Shown: positions 33,861 through 43,800 of the stretch, in pieces | Layout: each line of letters opens with the position of its first letter | How positions within the stretch are numbered: the first letter of the stretch is position 1 | Assembly (NCBI GenBank): GCA_949825065.1 | Contig: OX463855.1 | Coordinates: forward strand, 40,744,301 to 40,808,300 | Length of the DNA: 64,000 nt | Reading direction: 5' to 3' | Source: Odontocerum albicorne | Taxonomy: Eukaryota; Arthropoda; Insecta; Trichoptera; Odontoceridae | The notes under the pieces: model-generated | Databases searched by the model: none | Seen by the model: only the letters and a program-made list of their open reading frames with translations | Told to the model about the DNA's origin: nothing | Position numbers and translations under genes: made by a program

Positions 33861-33965
33861 GACACTTGGATAAAGCCAGGGATAATATCACACTCTCTCA
33901 TGTAGAGGCAACGGAGAAATCTTTTCTGAACTATTTCTATCATGAGTGAATAAGTAATCCCTGCT
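33861..33965 (-). mobile_element. LINE J2 fragment
   Basis: Minus strand MIEIVQKRFLRCLYMRECDI, the 'VQKRFLRYLYxRE' motif shared with 34840-35215, 35878-35930 and 61125-61170. Confidence 0.6.
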
Positions 33966-34069
33966 GGCGCCCATATTATAGAGCATTATTCCAAATGACT
34001 TCTGACCAAAGAGTTACATAATATTCTGAATACGTAGATATCCTTGAATATATCGGTTGTACGAATTAC

Positions 34070-34600
34070 AAACCCTAGCATCTTATTTGCTTTGATTTGT
34101 AAATCAACGAATACTGAAAATTGCAACACTAATTATAAAATTAACTCATCTATAATTCGTATGCAAAGACTAGGAAAAGAGTTTTGCAACTATTTAGATA
34201 TTTTTAATGTAAGTATATACGAGTATATTATAGTATTCGCCAAAATATCACAATATTTAGAAATACCTTTGTGTTTTCCTTTATTAATATAAATAACTTA
34301 ATAAAAAAAAAACATTTAAGGAAAATAATTTGCCTCTGGAGTTGAGTAACCCTGCATCAACATGAGCAATGCTTCGATTCTGCAAAGCAACTTGCATCTC
34401 GTGCTATAAATGAGCGCATGTATTTGTTAAATTTTAAGATCTACCCATAAAATTTTCGAAAAATTCAATTATTCTTGTTCTATGTAAGCCTTGTTCCACT
34501 ATTAACAAATATAGGTAAGTTATTCACCACTACAAAACATGTGTTCCACAGTTACGTAAGTCTACATGGATAAATTTGGTAATATTTTGTAATTAATTTT
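34070..34600 (+). mobile_element. Repeat L10, plus-strand copy without clear tail
   Basis: Matches the L10 body including CTGGAGTTGAGTAACCCTGC. Carries TACGAGTA at 34218-34225 within the same (TA)n patch where the copy at 32.25 kb has the octamer in the opposite orientation. Confidence 0.65.
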
Positions 34601-34839
34601 TTTATTTTTTCAAAACGGACTTAGCCCAATTACTTTGAAAAATACAAGACATTAAAAAAGAAAAAAAAAATATGTAGAAAAAAATTTAAAAATTATATAA
34701 AATAAAAAATAATGCACATGCATACATACGAGTATATACACACAAACATATGATACACATATATTCACAGTCACTTATGTATGTTGATGAGTGCTTTCTA
34801 ACGCGCTCAATCTAAGAAGAAAATTTACTTTTGCTTTTG
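34601..34839. other. AT-rich spacer
   Basis: No recognised feature except TACGAGTA at 34737-34744. Confidence 0.4.
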
Positions 34840-35215
34840 GTAATGTGATATGAAATATGTCAATATCCGGAGCAGTCCCGTTCAGAAGAGTTAAGGCCCT
34901 TCCAACAGGCATAGCGGCTGGAAGACCCGTTCATGCGTATGTTATTGAGAACAGATCTTGCCGGCGCAGTCTAGTGTAATTGTTAGGAACATTTAACGCT
35001 AATCTTTGTAGTAATGCTGGACAGCTCACAACTCCTCGAACGAGTTTGACAACGTATATCAGGAGACGCAGATCTCTTCTTACGCTCAAGGAGTTATACC
35101 CGAGCATGCCCAGCAGGAACTGAGTAGGATAAAGCCATGGATAGACACCGAACTCTCTCATATAGAGATATCGTAGATATTTTTTTAGTGCTTTCGCCAC
35201 CATGAGCGAGTTCTG
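34840..35215 (-). mobile_element. LINE J2 C-terminal fragment
   Basis: Encodes LRYLYMREFGVYPWLYPTQF, LLGMLGYNSLSVRRDLRLL, and after a stop PAAMPVGRALTLLNGTAPDI. This is a jockey/CR1-like ORF2 C-terminus. It provides the un-expanded version of the sequence that turned into the 41-bp minisatellite at 61.2 kb. Confidence 0.75.
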
Positions 35216-35539
35216 CGCCCCCACCGGGCTCCAAATACATGCATATACATGCATACATGTAATATACGAGTACATGCATATATTGAATCAAAATATACAT
35301 ATTAATATTTAATAATTTTAAACAATGACTTTTTTTGTATTTTTGTCAATAATTTTAAGTATTTTATAAACTTATCACATGTGCATTTGTTCCCAAAAGA
35401 CACCTGTGTCGTAAATTAAATAAATATACATATGTTATAATATTTATAGTTAAGGCATTATTAACATTGTAATTTATTTTTATAAAACACTGTTTATTCC
35501 ACTTTTGTGACGGTATAACCCTACCAGTCTTGTTTGTGC

Positions 35540-35592
35540 TCCCCTGAAGATGAGTTGAAAGCCTTGAAACCGGTAGGATTATACCGTTACAA
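35540..35592 (+). ncRNA. Hammerhead-like motif
   Basis: CTGAAGA at 35544-35550, weak stem II, GAAA, then CGGTA/TACCG stem and GTTA. Less well paired than the next copy. Confidence 0.3.
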
Positions 35593-35780
35593 AAAAAGTG
35601 GAATAAGCAGTGTTTTATATAAATAAATTACAATGTCTTTAAACCTCCACAACGTTAATGCCTTAACTATAAACAACATAAATCATATACACTGTGGAAG
35701 TTTAAATACATTGTAATTTGTTTAATCAAACACTATTTATTCCACTTCATATAACTCTTAGACACAAGTCTTGTTTGTGC

Positions 35781-35829
35781 TCCTGATGATGAGGTGTGCA
35801 CCTTGAAACCGGTAGGGTTATACCGTTAT
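35781..35829 (+). ncRNA. Hammerhead-like motif, best stem II
   Basis: CTGATGA at 35783-35789, then GAGGTG/CACCTT pairing (AGGTGTGCACCT is self-complementary), GAAA, CGGTA/TACCG, then GTTA. Core order is that of a hammerhead, with one extra base before stem II. Confidence 0.4.
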
Positions 35830-35872
35830 AAAAAGCGGAATAAATAGTGTTTGATTAAACAAATAACAAATA

Positions 35873-36119
35873 TCCATCTCATGTAGAGACAACGAAGAAA
35901 TCTTTTCTGAACTTTTCTAGACGATATAGTGAGTAAATGTACCGTCAATTTTATTTTATAACAATGTACGGTATTTAATCTACAAGAGTTATACACAAAT
36001 TAGAATTTTGAGCGCGCTACGCGGATTTCTCCTGTTGCATAATGCGAGTTTCATTATGTCGTATTCATACTGAGGAATACTAGGGAGAATTCTTCTCATA
36101 GTGTTAGGCAGTCACTCAA
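35873..36119 (-). mobile_element. J2 and J1 LINE scraps
   Basis: 35878-35930 carries the reversed J2 'RFLRxLYMR' motif. 36010-36110 matches the reversed J1 3' end (GGATTTCTCCTGTTGCATAA and the LADI-region codons). Confidence 0.5.
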
Positions 36120-36684
36120 TTGCTTCTATACAGAGGAATTAGGATGTTGGAATATGTCTTGAGAGTTGGCAAAGCTCTTAGGAGATTATCTACGAGTACA
36201 TCGCTAATAAGAGAGAAATTGTTGGTAGCGTTTAAAGTTAAGGGCGTGAATTATAAAATAATAACTGCAATTATCTCGCTGTATGAAGACAGTAGTGCAT
36301 GCATGTGTAAAAAATCAACAAAATCACAGAAATCCCTTAGACGCTGCCCTGGGGGCTTACGAGAGTAAATCCGACCTACCCTTCCGTTATAAGCACAAGC
36401 TCCCGAAGCATTATCTGTTGCCTGACTAGTCCAGCTGCAGTATTAGCTGGGACGACCAAGGTCTGAGTGAATGTGATGGAATACAAGTAGCCTGAACGAG
36501 TGGACTTGTTCTTGCTAAATAATTAGTTGTAAGAGTTGTTATCTAGTTATAAGTAGTATATAGGTGTTAATTATTTCTAAGAAATCATATATTAAGATTG
36601 TGAAAAATAAATAAAAAATGACATGTAGGAAAATAAGGTTAAGTAAGTTCATAAATTATAACATATAATTAAGATTAGTTAAGT
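36120..36684 (+). mobile_element. Reverse-transcriptase scrap followed by repeat L11
   Basis: 36180-36300 encodes LIREKLLVAFKVKGVNYKII and ISLYEDSSACM, the fingers-like segment 'REKLW..L...GI...II..I..LY..S' of LINE reverse transcriptases. From about 36320 the L11 body follows, so L11 may be the 3' end of this RTE-like element. Confidence 0.55.
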
Positions 36685-36831
36685 ACAGTACCCGGCGGTA
36701 AATAATACACATCGGGCTTAAGAAAGAGACTGTCGGCCATAATCAGCTAACGTCGGCTTTGTAGAGCTTTCCAATCGGGCGACTGACAGCGCCACACGGT
36801 GGCCGGTCCTAAAACTTTTTGATCAAGATAG
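36685..36831. mobile_element. Chimera: half MITE joined to a mariner M3 end
   Basis: 36685-36767 is one arm of the long-inverted-repeat MITE (ACAGTACCCGGCGGTAA start). From 36768 the sequence is the inverse of the M3 left end (GGCCGGTCCTAAAACTTTTT), ending at 36831 before TA. The two share GTAGAGC/CGATTGG-type edges but no long homology, so a deletion or template switch probably joined them. Confidence 0.75.
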
Positions 36832-36869
36832 TATATCCGTAAATATTCTTAATAAATAGATTTGTGCCA

Positions 36870-37690
36870 GTATTCAAAGCTGCTAAGATGAAAGTCCACA
36901 ATGGTATTTTGATGCGAACTTTGATGTATGGGACTGAAACGCGGATATGGAAAATGTCTGAGAGGAGTCGAATAAATGCATGCTTTAAGAAGCGACTGAA
37001 AAAAACTCTTAATTTCTAATCAGTAAAATAACGTGTTTCATTCCTGGTTTTTCTTTTCCTTTCCTGTCCACCATCCCTTCCTTTCCTTTTGATTGATGAT
37101 ATCTCACTTTATATGAAAAATAATGTTTGGGTGATTGTCCGTCTTTGTGGGGTTCGTGGACATATGCTCACGTATGTGTTTATGGATTTCGTGAGGATGG
37201 ATATACATTTGAATGATTTAGGCGACCACGTAACTTGCTTCATTTACTTTTGTTAGGTTGATTAGAAGATATTGCCGCCTGGCAATATGCCCGCCAGATT
37301 GTATTTGCAATAAAAGTGTTAAATAAAATAAAATAAATGCATGCGTCGGAAAGAAGTTATTGTGAAATTAAAGGCAGATGTCTTGAGCCAGATGAAGAAG
37401 ACGCTGAGATGGTTTGGACATGTAGAACGAATGAAGGAATAAAAACTAACAAAACAAATATATAGTGCAAATGTGAGTGGAAGGCGTGCGAGAGGAAGAT
37501 CAAGGAAAGTATGGTTGGTTCAAGTGAATGATATTTTGAAAGAAGGAAACGTACAATGTCACAAAAAATCGTAGAAGTTGTATGAGAAGGTGTATGGATG
37601 TGGAAGAGGTTAAAGATGTGTCAAGATTGGAAAGTTTGACGCTCTGTCTTCTCTGCCCACCCCGACAGGGGTATGGCGTGATAGACGTAT
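36870..37690 (+). mobile_element. L9 LINE region with an inserted tail piece
   Basis: 36890-37010 encodes VHNGILMRTLMYGTETRIWK; 37370-37690 encodes MKKTLRWFGHVERMKE, SGRRARGRSRKVWLVQVNDI and LSSLPTPTGVWRDRRMY. Between them, 37010-37345 holds a LINE 3' end (AATAACGTGTTTCATTCCTG) and a SINE-B-like tail ending in AAATAAAATAAAAT. This is the fullest L9 copy here, still broken. Confidence 0.65.
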
Positions 37691-38060
37691 GTATAACTAA
37701 TTAATGAAAGATTTACAAAAGTAACCTTAACAAGCAGTAAGTATACAAATTTTAAAAAAACGTGGCACTACCAAATTAATCAAATTCTGTAAGAGTGAAT
37801 AGCATTTATAATAGAGGATTACTCAAGTTTCGGTGTATGAGATATGACAGAAAAGAAAAGATGTGTGTGAAGATATAATGAAATTGAGACATGTTCTCTC
37901 TGCTTAGCCCAATAGAGATATGGATAGTTTTGAAGTTCATTTGGAAAATTGCATTCGATTTTTGGACCAATTCTAGCGACCAAAAGGACACGTAACAGAG
38001 TATTGTTTTTTTTTCAATAGCGTGTTATTGTGACGTATGCGTTATAGATATGATTAGCAG
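37691..38060. other. No recognised feature
   Basis: AT-rich. A 61-codon minus frame has no recognised similarity. Confidence 0.4.
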
Positions 38061-38066
38061 GATATA

Positions 38067-38452
38067 TACAGGATGTCCCAAAAAATGTAAGCACACTTAG
38101 AATTATTCTAAATCCAGATTCAGAGTATATCTAAGATTAAAACTAGAATTTATAGAAGACAGATGTAGATTTTTTTAATTGCCGCAAGTGTTCAAATTGG
38201 TGGCAGTTTTGATCCATACACTGCTGATAAAGTGGAATCGCAAACATCACGAATAATTTCGTTTTGGTATTTGGGAGCATTCTATTTCAATGGCTGTTTT
38301 CAATTCATTGACAGTTGTCGGTTTTGCGCCATGAACTTTATCTTTGACGAGTCCATATAAAAATGGTTCATTGGTGTGAGGTCTGAGGAACGCGGAGGGT
38401 ATCCAATATGATATCATACCTCTACGTCTTATACATCTATTCGGCAAATTTT
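38067..38452 (-). mobile_element. IS630/Tc1-like transposase 3' relic
   Basis: Left edge CAGGATGTCCCAAAAAATGT is a typical terminus (ACAGGRTGTCCCAAAA). The minus strand encodes RMISYWIPSAFLRPHTNEP-like, then FLYGLVKDKVHGAKPTTVNE and LKTAIEIECSQIPKR, equivalent to the WPPRSPDLTPLDFFLWG...VKDKVY...TxxELKxxI end of this superfamily. The catalytic PDL segment is degraded. Right part truncated. Confidence 0.7.
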
Positions 38453-38607
38453 ATTTTATTTCACAATGTACAGTCACATTAATATAAATAAAACTTGTCA
38501 AAAAAATATACAAACTTATGACAGGTCAAGGCTCAGGTAATCAAAGGCCTTAACATACAAAAGAATTTAAAAAAATATAATATTGTAACAAAAATATACA
38601 TAAGTAT

Positions 38608-39168
38608 AGGGTCTTTCGAATTTAGCGTTTTTTTTTTATTCTTGGATAAAACACAGATGAAGTCGTGAACTTGCCTGAGTCTTGTGACATTCGAGAAGTG
38701 TAATGTATGACATTTATAAAAATGGAGTCGTATACAATACAACAACGCGTTCAAATTGAGAATTATTTTATGTATTGTAATCTCCGTAAACGGTGATGTT
38801 AATTGGCCACCAAGATCATGTGATCTGACACTGTTGGACTATTTTCTCTGGGGTTACGTGAAAAGCCAGGTCTATAAAAATAACACCTGATCAATTTCTG
38901 AGCTGAAGGACGAAATTATTCGCGTTATTGATGAGTTAGAACAGCAATTATCCCAAAATGTCATCGAAAAATTTGACAAAAGAGTGGACATCTATGGAGC
39001 TGCAAGAGGTGGACATTTGGCGGATATTGTTTTTTGTGTTTAAATGTCATATATTATACTTCAATGACCAATAAAAAGTTTTTTGAAATCAAAGCAAACT
39101 GTGTGTTTTATTCAAGAATTTAAAAAAATAGAATTAAAAAACAGCTCAATTTGAAAGACTCTTTATAA
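38608..39168 (+). mobile_element. IS630/Tc1-like element with internal deletion
   Basis: Ends AGGGTCTTTCGAATTTAGC and the inverse of AGAGTCTTTCAAATTGAGC, next to TATA/TA. The start (MESYTIQQRVQIENYF, near 38720) is joined directly to the end (NWPPRSCDLTLLDYFLWGYV, then KSQVYKNN, stop, SISELKDEIIRVIDELEQQL). The middle, with the first catalytic Asp residues, is missing. It is a different family from 38067-38452. Confidence 0.75.
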
Positions 39169-39204
39169 TAAATTCACTCCAATACAACAAAAAAATGAAA
39201 GAAC

Positions 39205-39608
39205 ATCGAAATGCCGAACTTCTCACGGTGTGTAACTATAGAAGCCTTGAAACAAGAAGGCAAGAATCCATTGCAATATTCCTAATAAAGGTTTTCCAAG
39301 GTTCCTTTAACTGTCCCGCGATTCTAGAAGCACTAAGTTTATATGTACCCAATAAATATATCCGTGCAAGGAATCACCCTCTGTTCTACATACCATCTTA
39401 CAGGACGAATATCATGGCTAAACACTCAGTCACGCGTGGTATAGAGATATTGAACCAACTGAATGACACGGTTGATATATTCTCGGTACCGTCTAGCAGT
39501 ATGAGAAGAATCCTGGCTGATATTATTCCTAACGAATAAGCTAACGCTAGAAGCAAACCCTCTTTGTGTAACAGGAGAAATCCGTGGATAAAAAAAAAAA
39601 AAAAAAAA
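39205..39608 (+). mobile_element. LINE J1 3' fragment with poly(A)
   Basis: Encodes AELLTVCNYRSLETRRQESI to the C-terminus SSSMRRILADIIPNE, then AGGAGAAATCCGTGGAT and a poly(A) run (39590-39608). A 7-bp deletion (GCAAAGT) precedes the tail compared with 42.7 kb. Coding part open. Confidence 0.85.
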
Positions 39609-40084
39609 GAAACTTCAACCAATTTACAGATATCTATCTCTAAACGTTTGAGGCAAACAAAGTCAACGAAAAGAGATTTTTATATCAACAAGATAGCCCC
39701 CCACATCACGATAGTAGTGGGGGGGTGGGGGTGCAACATCTCGCTGGAAATAAAAATCCTTCTCACCCCTAAAATTCCTCACGAATGGGCGATATGACAA
39801 ATTCCTGCAGCAAATTCAAGTAAACGGTGCGGTGTAAAATGGTGTTGACATTTTTTGAAACAACTATATATGATTTACTCAGAAATGCTAATCTTTCTCA
39901 GGCCGATAAAATATTTTATCTATCCCTCGGCGTAGTATTTTTCCAGCATATAATATAGCAATTGTTATCATCGTCATCTGTATGATTGCGTTCAATCATA
40001 CATATTTATGTGTATTATTTATTTATACATGACAAGCATTTAATATTATTTATACATGACAAGCATTTAATAATAGATAGACTT
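39609..40084. other. Unassigned sequence
   Basis: Contains a G-rich run (39717-39731) and two direct copies of TTATACATGACAAGCATTTA (about 40021 and 40052). No gene seen. Confidence 0.4.
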
Positions 40085-40600
40085 GCATTTAATAAAAGGT
40101 CGAAAATAATAGAATCAAATAATATAGACCTAAAACTGAGAAAACTCCTCATCAAGACCTATGTATGGAGTATCTTGATGTACGGCTGCGAGACATGGTG
40201 CCTATCCGAAAGAGATAGACGAAGACTAGAGGCTTTTGAGATGTGGTCCTATAGAAGACTATTAGGAATTTCCTGGAGAGACCGCATCACAAATGAAGAG
40301 GTTCTCCAACGAATCGAAGGAGGAAGGCACCTGCTCAGGATCCTGTCCGAAAGGCGTGCAAGATGGATCGGTCATATAATACGACAAGAGGGTCTCTTGC
40401 ATGCCATAATGGAGGGTATGACCGAGGGGACAAACTCTAGGGGACGCCCACGCCGAGAGTACCTGGAGGACCTGTTGGTGGACGTGCGCTGCTCAACATA
40501 TACAGATTTAAAAAGAGCCGCACAGGACAGGGGGGAATGGAGGAGAAGAGTTGAAATTGCTGCAAACCAGTCTTAGGACTGCAACCACGGAGAGACATGA
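40085..40600 (+). mobile_element. LINE L5 C-terminal fragment, open
   Basis: From about 40100 it encodes IDLKLRKLLIKTYVWSILMY, GCETWCLSERDRRRLEAFEM, WIGHIIRQEGLL, GRPRREYLEDLLVDVR and DRGEWRRRVEIAANQS, ending at 40576. Compared with the minus-strand copy at 600-1090 only scattered substitutions are seen, so the family spread recently by insect standards. No palm domain, so not autonomous. Confidence 0.8.
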
Positions 40601-40644
40601 CAAGCAATTTTGTAACTACATAATTTATGATACGAGAATAGAAT

Positions 40645-40940
40645 GAAATGAGAACTCTACGTGCTATTGCTGGGAAGACTTTGCGTGATCGTGTAAGGAA
40701 CACCACAATCCGAGAGGTCTGTAAGGTCCAAGATGTGGTCAGATGGGGACGACAGCGTCGACAATACTGGTACCAACATGTACAGAGAATGAATTCCACA
40801 AGAATTCCATACATAGCTCTGCATGGGGTACCGGATGGACGGCGTCCACCAGGGAGACCCCCGAAACGATGGAGAGATACGATGGAGCTCAGCATCACAA
40901 GAGGACAATCCTGCAGTAACAGACTCTTGAGTCAATAGAA
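40645..40940 (+). mobile_element. LINE L6 C-terminal fragment
   Basis: Encodes MRTLRAIAGKTLRDRVRNTT, REVCKVQDVVRWGRQRRQYW, HVQRMNSTRIPYIALHG and GRPPKRWRDTMELSITRG. A different family from L5, which it follows almost directly in the same orientation. The 96-codon frame is open to the stop at 40938. Confidence 0.75.
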
Positions 40941-41139
40941 AGTTTAAGAAGAAGAAAATAATTTAAGAAAAAACAACAAGTAATTTAAAATGGACACACA
41001 AATGATACGGATCTGGGTTTGCTGCCTATCATTTTTGCGTGTCACTGGTAAACTAGGTTTTTGCCTGTATCTTACTGAGGGCATACATACTCGTATAACA
41101 TAGAAAAATTTGTTGATTTTTTTTAGCTTGTTGATTATG
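40941..41139. other. Repeat-derived spacer
   Basis: 40960-41090 matches 43850-43970 (ACGGATCTGGGTTTGCTGCC and TTTTGCCTGTATCTTACTGA), a LINE 3' end. TACTCGTA at 41088-41095. Confidence 0.5.
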
Positions 41140-41156
41140 TTAGGTGTTAACATAAG

Positions 41157-42761
41157 TATCGCTCCATTCCATTTCTAAGGAAGACGTGCTGAAAAGCATA
41201 AACTCCTTGCAAACTGACAAAGCAATCGGACCAGATGGGCTATCAGCCGACATTTTCAAAGTCTGTGCGAAATACGTGTGTGATCCCATCTGCTACATAT
41301 TTAACTTGAGCATAAATACCAATACATTTCCCGTAAGCTGGAAGACAACCAGGGTCTGCCCTATCTTCAAATCGGGAGACCCGTTAGACTCTCATAATTA
41401 CAGACCTGTAGCTGTTCTCTCTTTGCTTCCAAAAATTTTCGAAACTGTACTGTGCAACCAATTGACCCACCAAGTATCAACAAGACTTATTGGAAACCAG
41501 AATGGCTTTTTACCAAAACGATCGACTGTTACTAATCTTCTCTCTCTCACACAACAGATTGCGTCAAACTTAGATGAACTTTCACAAACGGACGTAATAT
41601 ATACAGACTTTCAGAAAGCTTTCGACAAAGTTGATCACGATATATTACTTAAGAAAATGCACAAACTTGGCTTCAGCGATAATCTAATTGGATTATTTGC
41701 ATCTTACCTAAAAGAAAGATCTCAATACGTAACAATCCGTAACAAGTCTTCTGTGGAATTTATCGCAAGATCTGGTATACCACAAGGATCCAATTTAGGT
41801 CCCCTACTATTCCTCATATTAATAGACGACATTCAAAATTCCATAAGTCACTCGACATGTTTATTGTTCGCTGACGACTTGAAAATATTCAAAAAGATCA
41901 ATTCACCTCACGACTGTGCACAGTTACAACAGGACCTAGACTCCCTAGTCTCCTGGAGTGAGCAAAATCATCTTCTGTTCAACATTAATAAATGTGTCTG
42001 TGTATCTTATAGTCGATCGTTTTCACCAATCCACCATCAGTATACTATACAGGGAGTGGCACTAAACAGAGTTTCTGAATTCAAGGATTTGGGCGTAACC
42101 TTCGATGTCGGACTCACGTTCGTTAACCATGTCTCACGTTTGATATCGGACTGTTACAAACTACTCGGTTTTGTAATGAGAATATCAAGAGAATTTAACA
42201 GCACCGATATCCTCCGAAACTTATATAATTATCTAATTAGAACCAAATTAGAATATGCATCTACGGTTTGGGCTCCTCACCAGCTCAAATACAAAAACAA
42301 TATAGAACAAATACAAAAAAAATTCCTCAGATATCTATGGTACAGAACAAAGGGCGATTACCCAAAATATGCTCACCATGCCGAACTTCTCACGGTGTGT
42401 AACTATAGAAGCCTTGAAACAAGAAGGCAAGAATCCATTGCGATATTCCTAATAAAGGTTTTACAAGGTTCCTTTAACTGTCCCGCGATTCTAGAAGCAC
42501 TAAGCTTATATGTACCCAATAAATATATCCGTGCAAGGAATCACCCTCTGTTCTACATACCAACTTACAGGACGAATATCATGGCTAAACACTCAGTCAC
42601 GCGTGGTATAGAGATATTGAACCAACTGAATGACACGGTTGATATATTCTCGGTACCGTCTAGCAGTATGAGAAGAATCCTGGCTGATATTATTCCTAAC
42701 GAATAAGCTAACGCTAGAAGCAAACCCTCTTTGTGTAACAGGAGAAATCCGTGCAAAGTGG

Positions 42762-42802
<41 letters not shown>
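41157..42802 (+). mobile_element. LINE J1, longest copy, poly(A) tailed
   Basis: A 5'-truncated non-LTR retrotransposon with coding sequence from its first codons to the stop at 42704-42706, then a short untranslated region and about 39 A residues (42764-42802). It sits inside the M2 terminal repeat. Any target duplication is at most AAG, because A residues cannot be separated from the tail. Copies at 20909-21390, 24430-24675 and 39205-39608 belong to the same family. Confidence 0.9.
41186..42706 (+). CDS. J1 reverse transcriptase (5'-truncated ORF2)
   Basis: A 506-codon open frame. It continues in frame upstream to the element edge (SLHSISKEDV), so the first in-frame start is artificial. 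Order of motifs: DKAIGPDGLSADIF (about residue 9), NYRPVAVLSLLPKIFE (fingers), GFLPKRSTVTNLL, YTDFQKAFDKVDHDIL (motif A, catalytic Asp in TDFQKAFD), SGIPQGSNLGPLLFLILIDD (motif B), LLFADDLKIFK (motif C, FADD), LGVTFDVGLTFVNHV (thumb), then ASTVWAPHQ and IEQIQKKFLRYLWYR, ending DIIPNE. Style is jockey/CR1-like. The endonuclease domain and ORF1 are absent, so it cannot move on its own, although the whole reverse transcriptase remains open, which suggests a young insertion. Confidence 0.9.
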   Translation: MLKSINSLQTDKAIGPDGLSADIFKVCAKYVCDPICYIFNLSINTNTFPVSWKTTRVCPIFKSGDPLDSHNYRPVAVLSLLPKIFETVLCNQLTHQVSTRLIGNQNGFLPKRSTVTNLLSLTQQIASNLDELSQTDVIYTDFQKAFDKVDHDILLKKMHKLGFSDNLIGLFASYLKERSQYVTIRNKSSVEFIARSGIPQGSNLGPLLFLILIDDIQNSISHSTCLLFADDLKIFKKINSPHDCAQLQQDLDSLVSWSEQNHLLFNINKCVCVSYSRSFSPIHHQYTIQGVALNRVSEFKDLGVTFDVGLTFVNHVSRLISDCYKLLGFVMRISREFNSTDILRNLYNYLIRTKLEYASTVWAPHQLKYKNNIEQIQKKFLRYLWYRTKGDYPKYAHHAELLTVCNYRSLETRRQESIAIFLIKVLQGSFNCPAILEALSLYVPNKYIRARNHPLFYIPTYRTNIMAKHSVTRGIEILNQLNDTVDIFSVPSSSMRRILADIIPNE

Positions 42803-42805
<3 letters not shown>

Positions 42806-42961
42806 GTGTCCGTTTTTTTTTTTCAAATTAAAAATGAGGACCAAAAGTAAAACAAAATGGTAAAGGTTATACATCATTCGAAAGAAAATTTTCTGCTCTA
42901 CAAGATATTGTGTTTGCTTTTAGGTTACATATATTATTTTATTTGATTACAAGCCTTCAAA

Positions 42962-43381
42962 ATGGAATGTCAAGTAGACGAAAGTGAGCATTTTCGACAC
43001 CTCCTTGTGTTCGCGTTCAATCGATGGAATAAAGCTGCCAAAGCTGCTCGCGATATTTGCAAAGTGTACAATGAAGATGCTACGAATGAAAGGACAGCTC
43101 GTCGATGGTGTTTGCGTTTCAAAAACGGTAATTTCGACCTGAAAGACATGGAGCGTTCCGGACGACCAGTAGACTTCGATGAGGACCGCTTAAACCATAT
43201 TATTTATGAAGATCCCCTTCAAACCACCGTAGAATTGGCTGAGCAGATGAATTGTAGTCACATGACTGTATACCGCCATCTTAAATCAATGGGAAAAGTC
43301 CAGAACTTCGGCGCTTGGGTTCCACATGTTTTGAGGGAAAACAACAAAAATCAATTGTCGAACGAACAGCTAAACGACTGA
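42962..43381 (+). pseudogene. M2 mariner transposase, N-terminal 139 codons
   Basis: Starts at ATG 42962 (MECQVDESEHFRHLLVFAFN). Includes the paired helix-turn-helix DNA-binding region (AAKAARDICKVY; ELAEQMNCSHMTVYRHLKSM) with SGRPVDFDEDRLNHI between the two halves, and the linker motif WVPHV. It ends in neighbouring MITE sequence before the catalytic domain. It could at most give a DNA-binding fragment. Confidence 0.8.
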
Positions 43382-43474
43382 CAAATCGCGACGGAACACG
43401 TGTATGAATGACAGATACGATGCTCTACTAAGCCGAGACAGTATCTTTCTTAAGCCCGATGTGTATTACTTACC
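43373..43474. mobile_element. Half copy of the long-inverted-repeat MITE
   Basis: Matches the centre and right arm of 7691-7944 (GACAAATCGCGACGGAACAC through CGATGTGTATTACTTACC). The other arm is missing; the left boundary coincides with the truncated end of mariner M2. Confidence 0.75.
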
Positions 43475-43499
43475 AGGAGATGGTTTCTACGAGTAAATT

Positions 43500-43800
43500 C
43501 GACTTAAATTATTTTTACATCTTTTTAAATAGACAATTTCTTATAAGACCCATTCCACATTATTTCCCCGTCGACATTATTTCAGCGTCTTTCCGATCAT
43601 GGACTTGCGCTAGCCCAGATTATTTATTGGCCTTCCCAGTACACCACTATTCTTTTTTACATTATCCTTTCCTGTCCATGCAATGAGACTCTGGAACCAG
43701 TTACAAACCAACGTAAGACTCGCTCCATCCTCGGAATACTTAAAGAAGCGACTGAAAAACTCTTAATTTCTAGTCAATAATATAACGTGTTTCATTCCTG
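43500..43800 (+). mobile_element. Jockey-like LINE C-terminal and 3' end
   Basis: Encodes FFTLSFPVHAMRLWNQLQTN, then VRLAPSSEYLKKRLKNS and a stop. 'RAxRLWNxLPxxVRxAxS...FKxxL' is the common C-terminal signature of these LINEs. The following AATATAACGTGTTTCATTCC is shared with 37.02 kb. Confidence 0.65.

Larger units (their letters stand above)
35448..35872. mobile_element. Penelope-like end cluster
   Basis: A minus-strand end (35460-35525) faces two plus-strand ends (35540-35640 and 35781-35870). Shared core: TTGAAACCGGTAGGGTTATA and AGTGGAATAAACAGTGTTTG, as at 1.84-1.93 kb and 51.1-51.5 kb. Coding sequence is lost. Inverted and tandem end copies are typical of Penelope-like insertions. Confidence 0.65.
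41140..43372 (+). mobile_element. Mariner M2, third copy, split by LINE J1 within its terminal repeat
   Basis: TTAGGTGTTAACATAAG at 41140-41156 continues as TTGTGTCCGTTTTTT after the LINE, at 42804. Together they restore the M2 terminal repeat seen at 4780. The element then runs through the 5' untranslated region and the N-terminal transposase segment to about 43372, where it stops next to half a MITE. The 3' half is missing. Confidence 0.85.

Noticed and set aside
41186..42706. A host gene encoding a 506-residue protein
   Set aside because: It is LINE reverse transcriptase with motifs A to C, a poly(A) tail and several truncated copies nearby.
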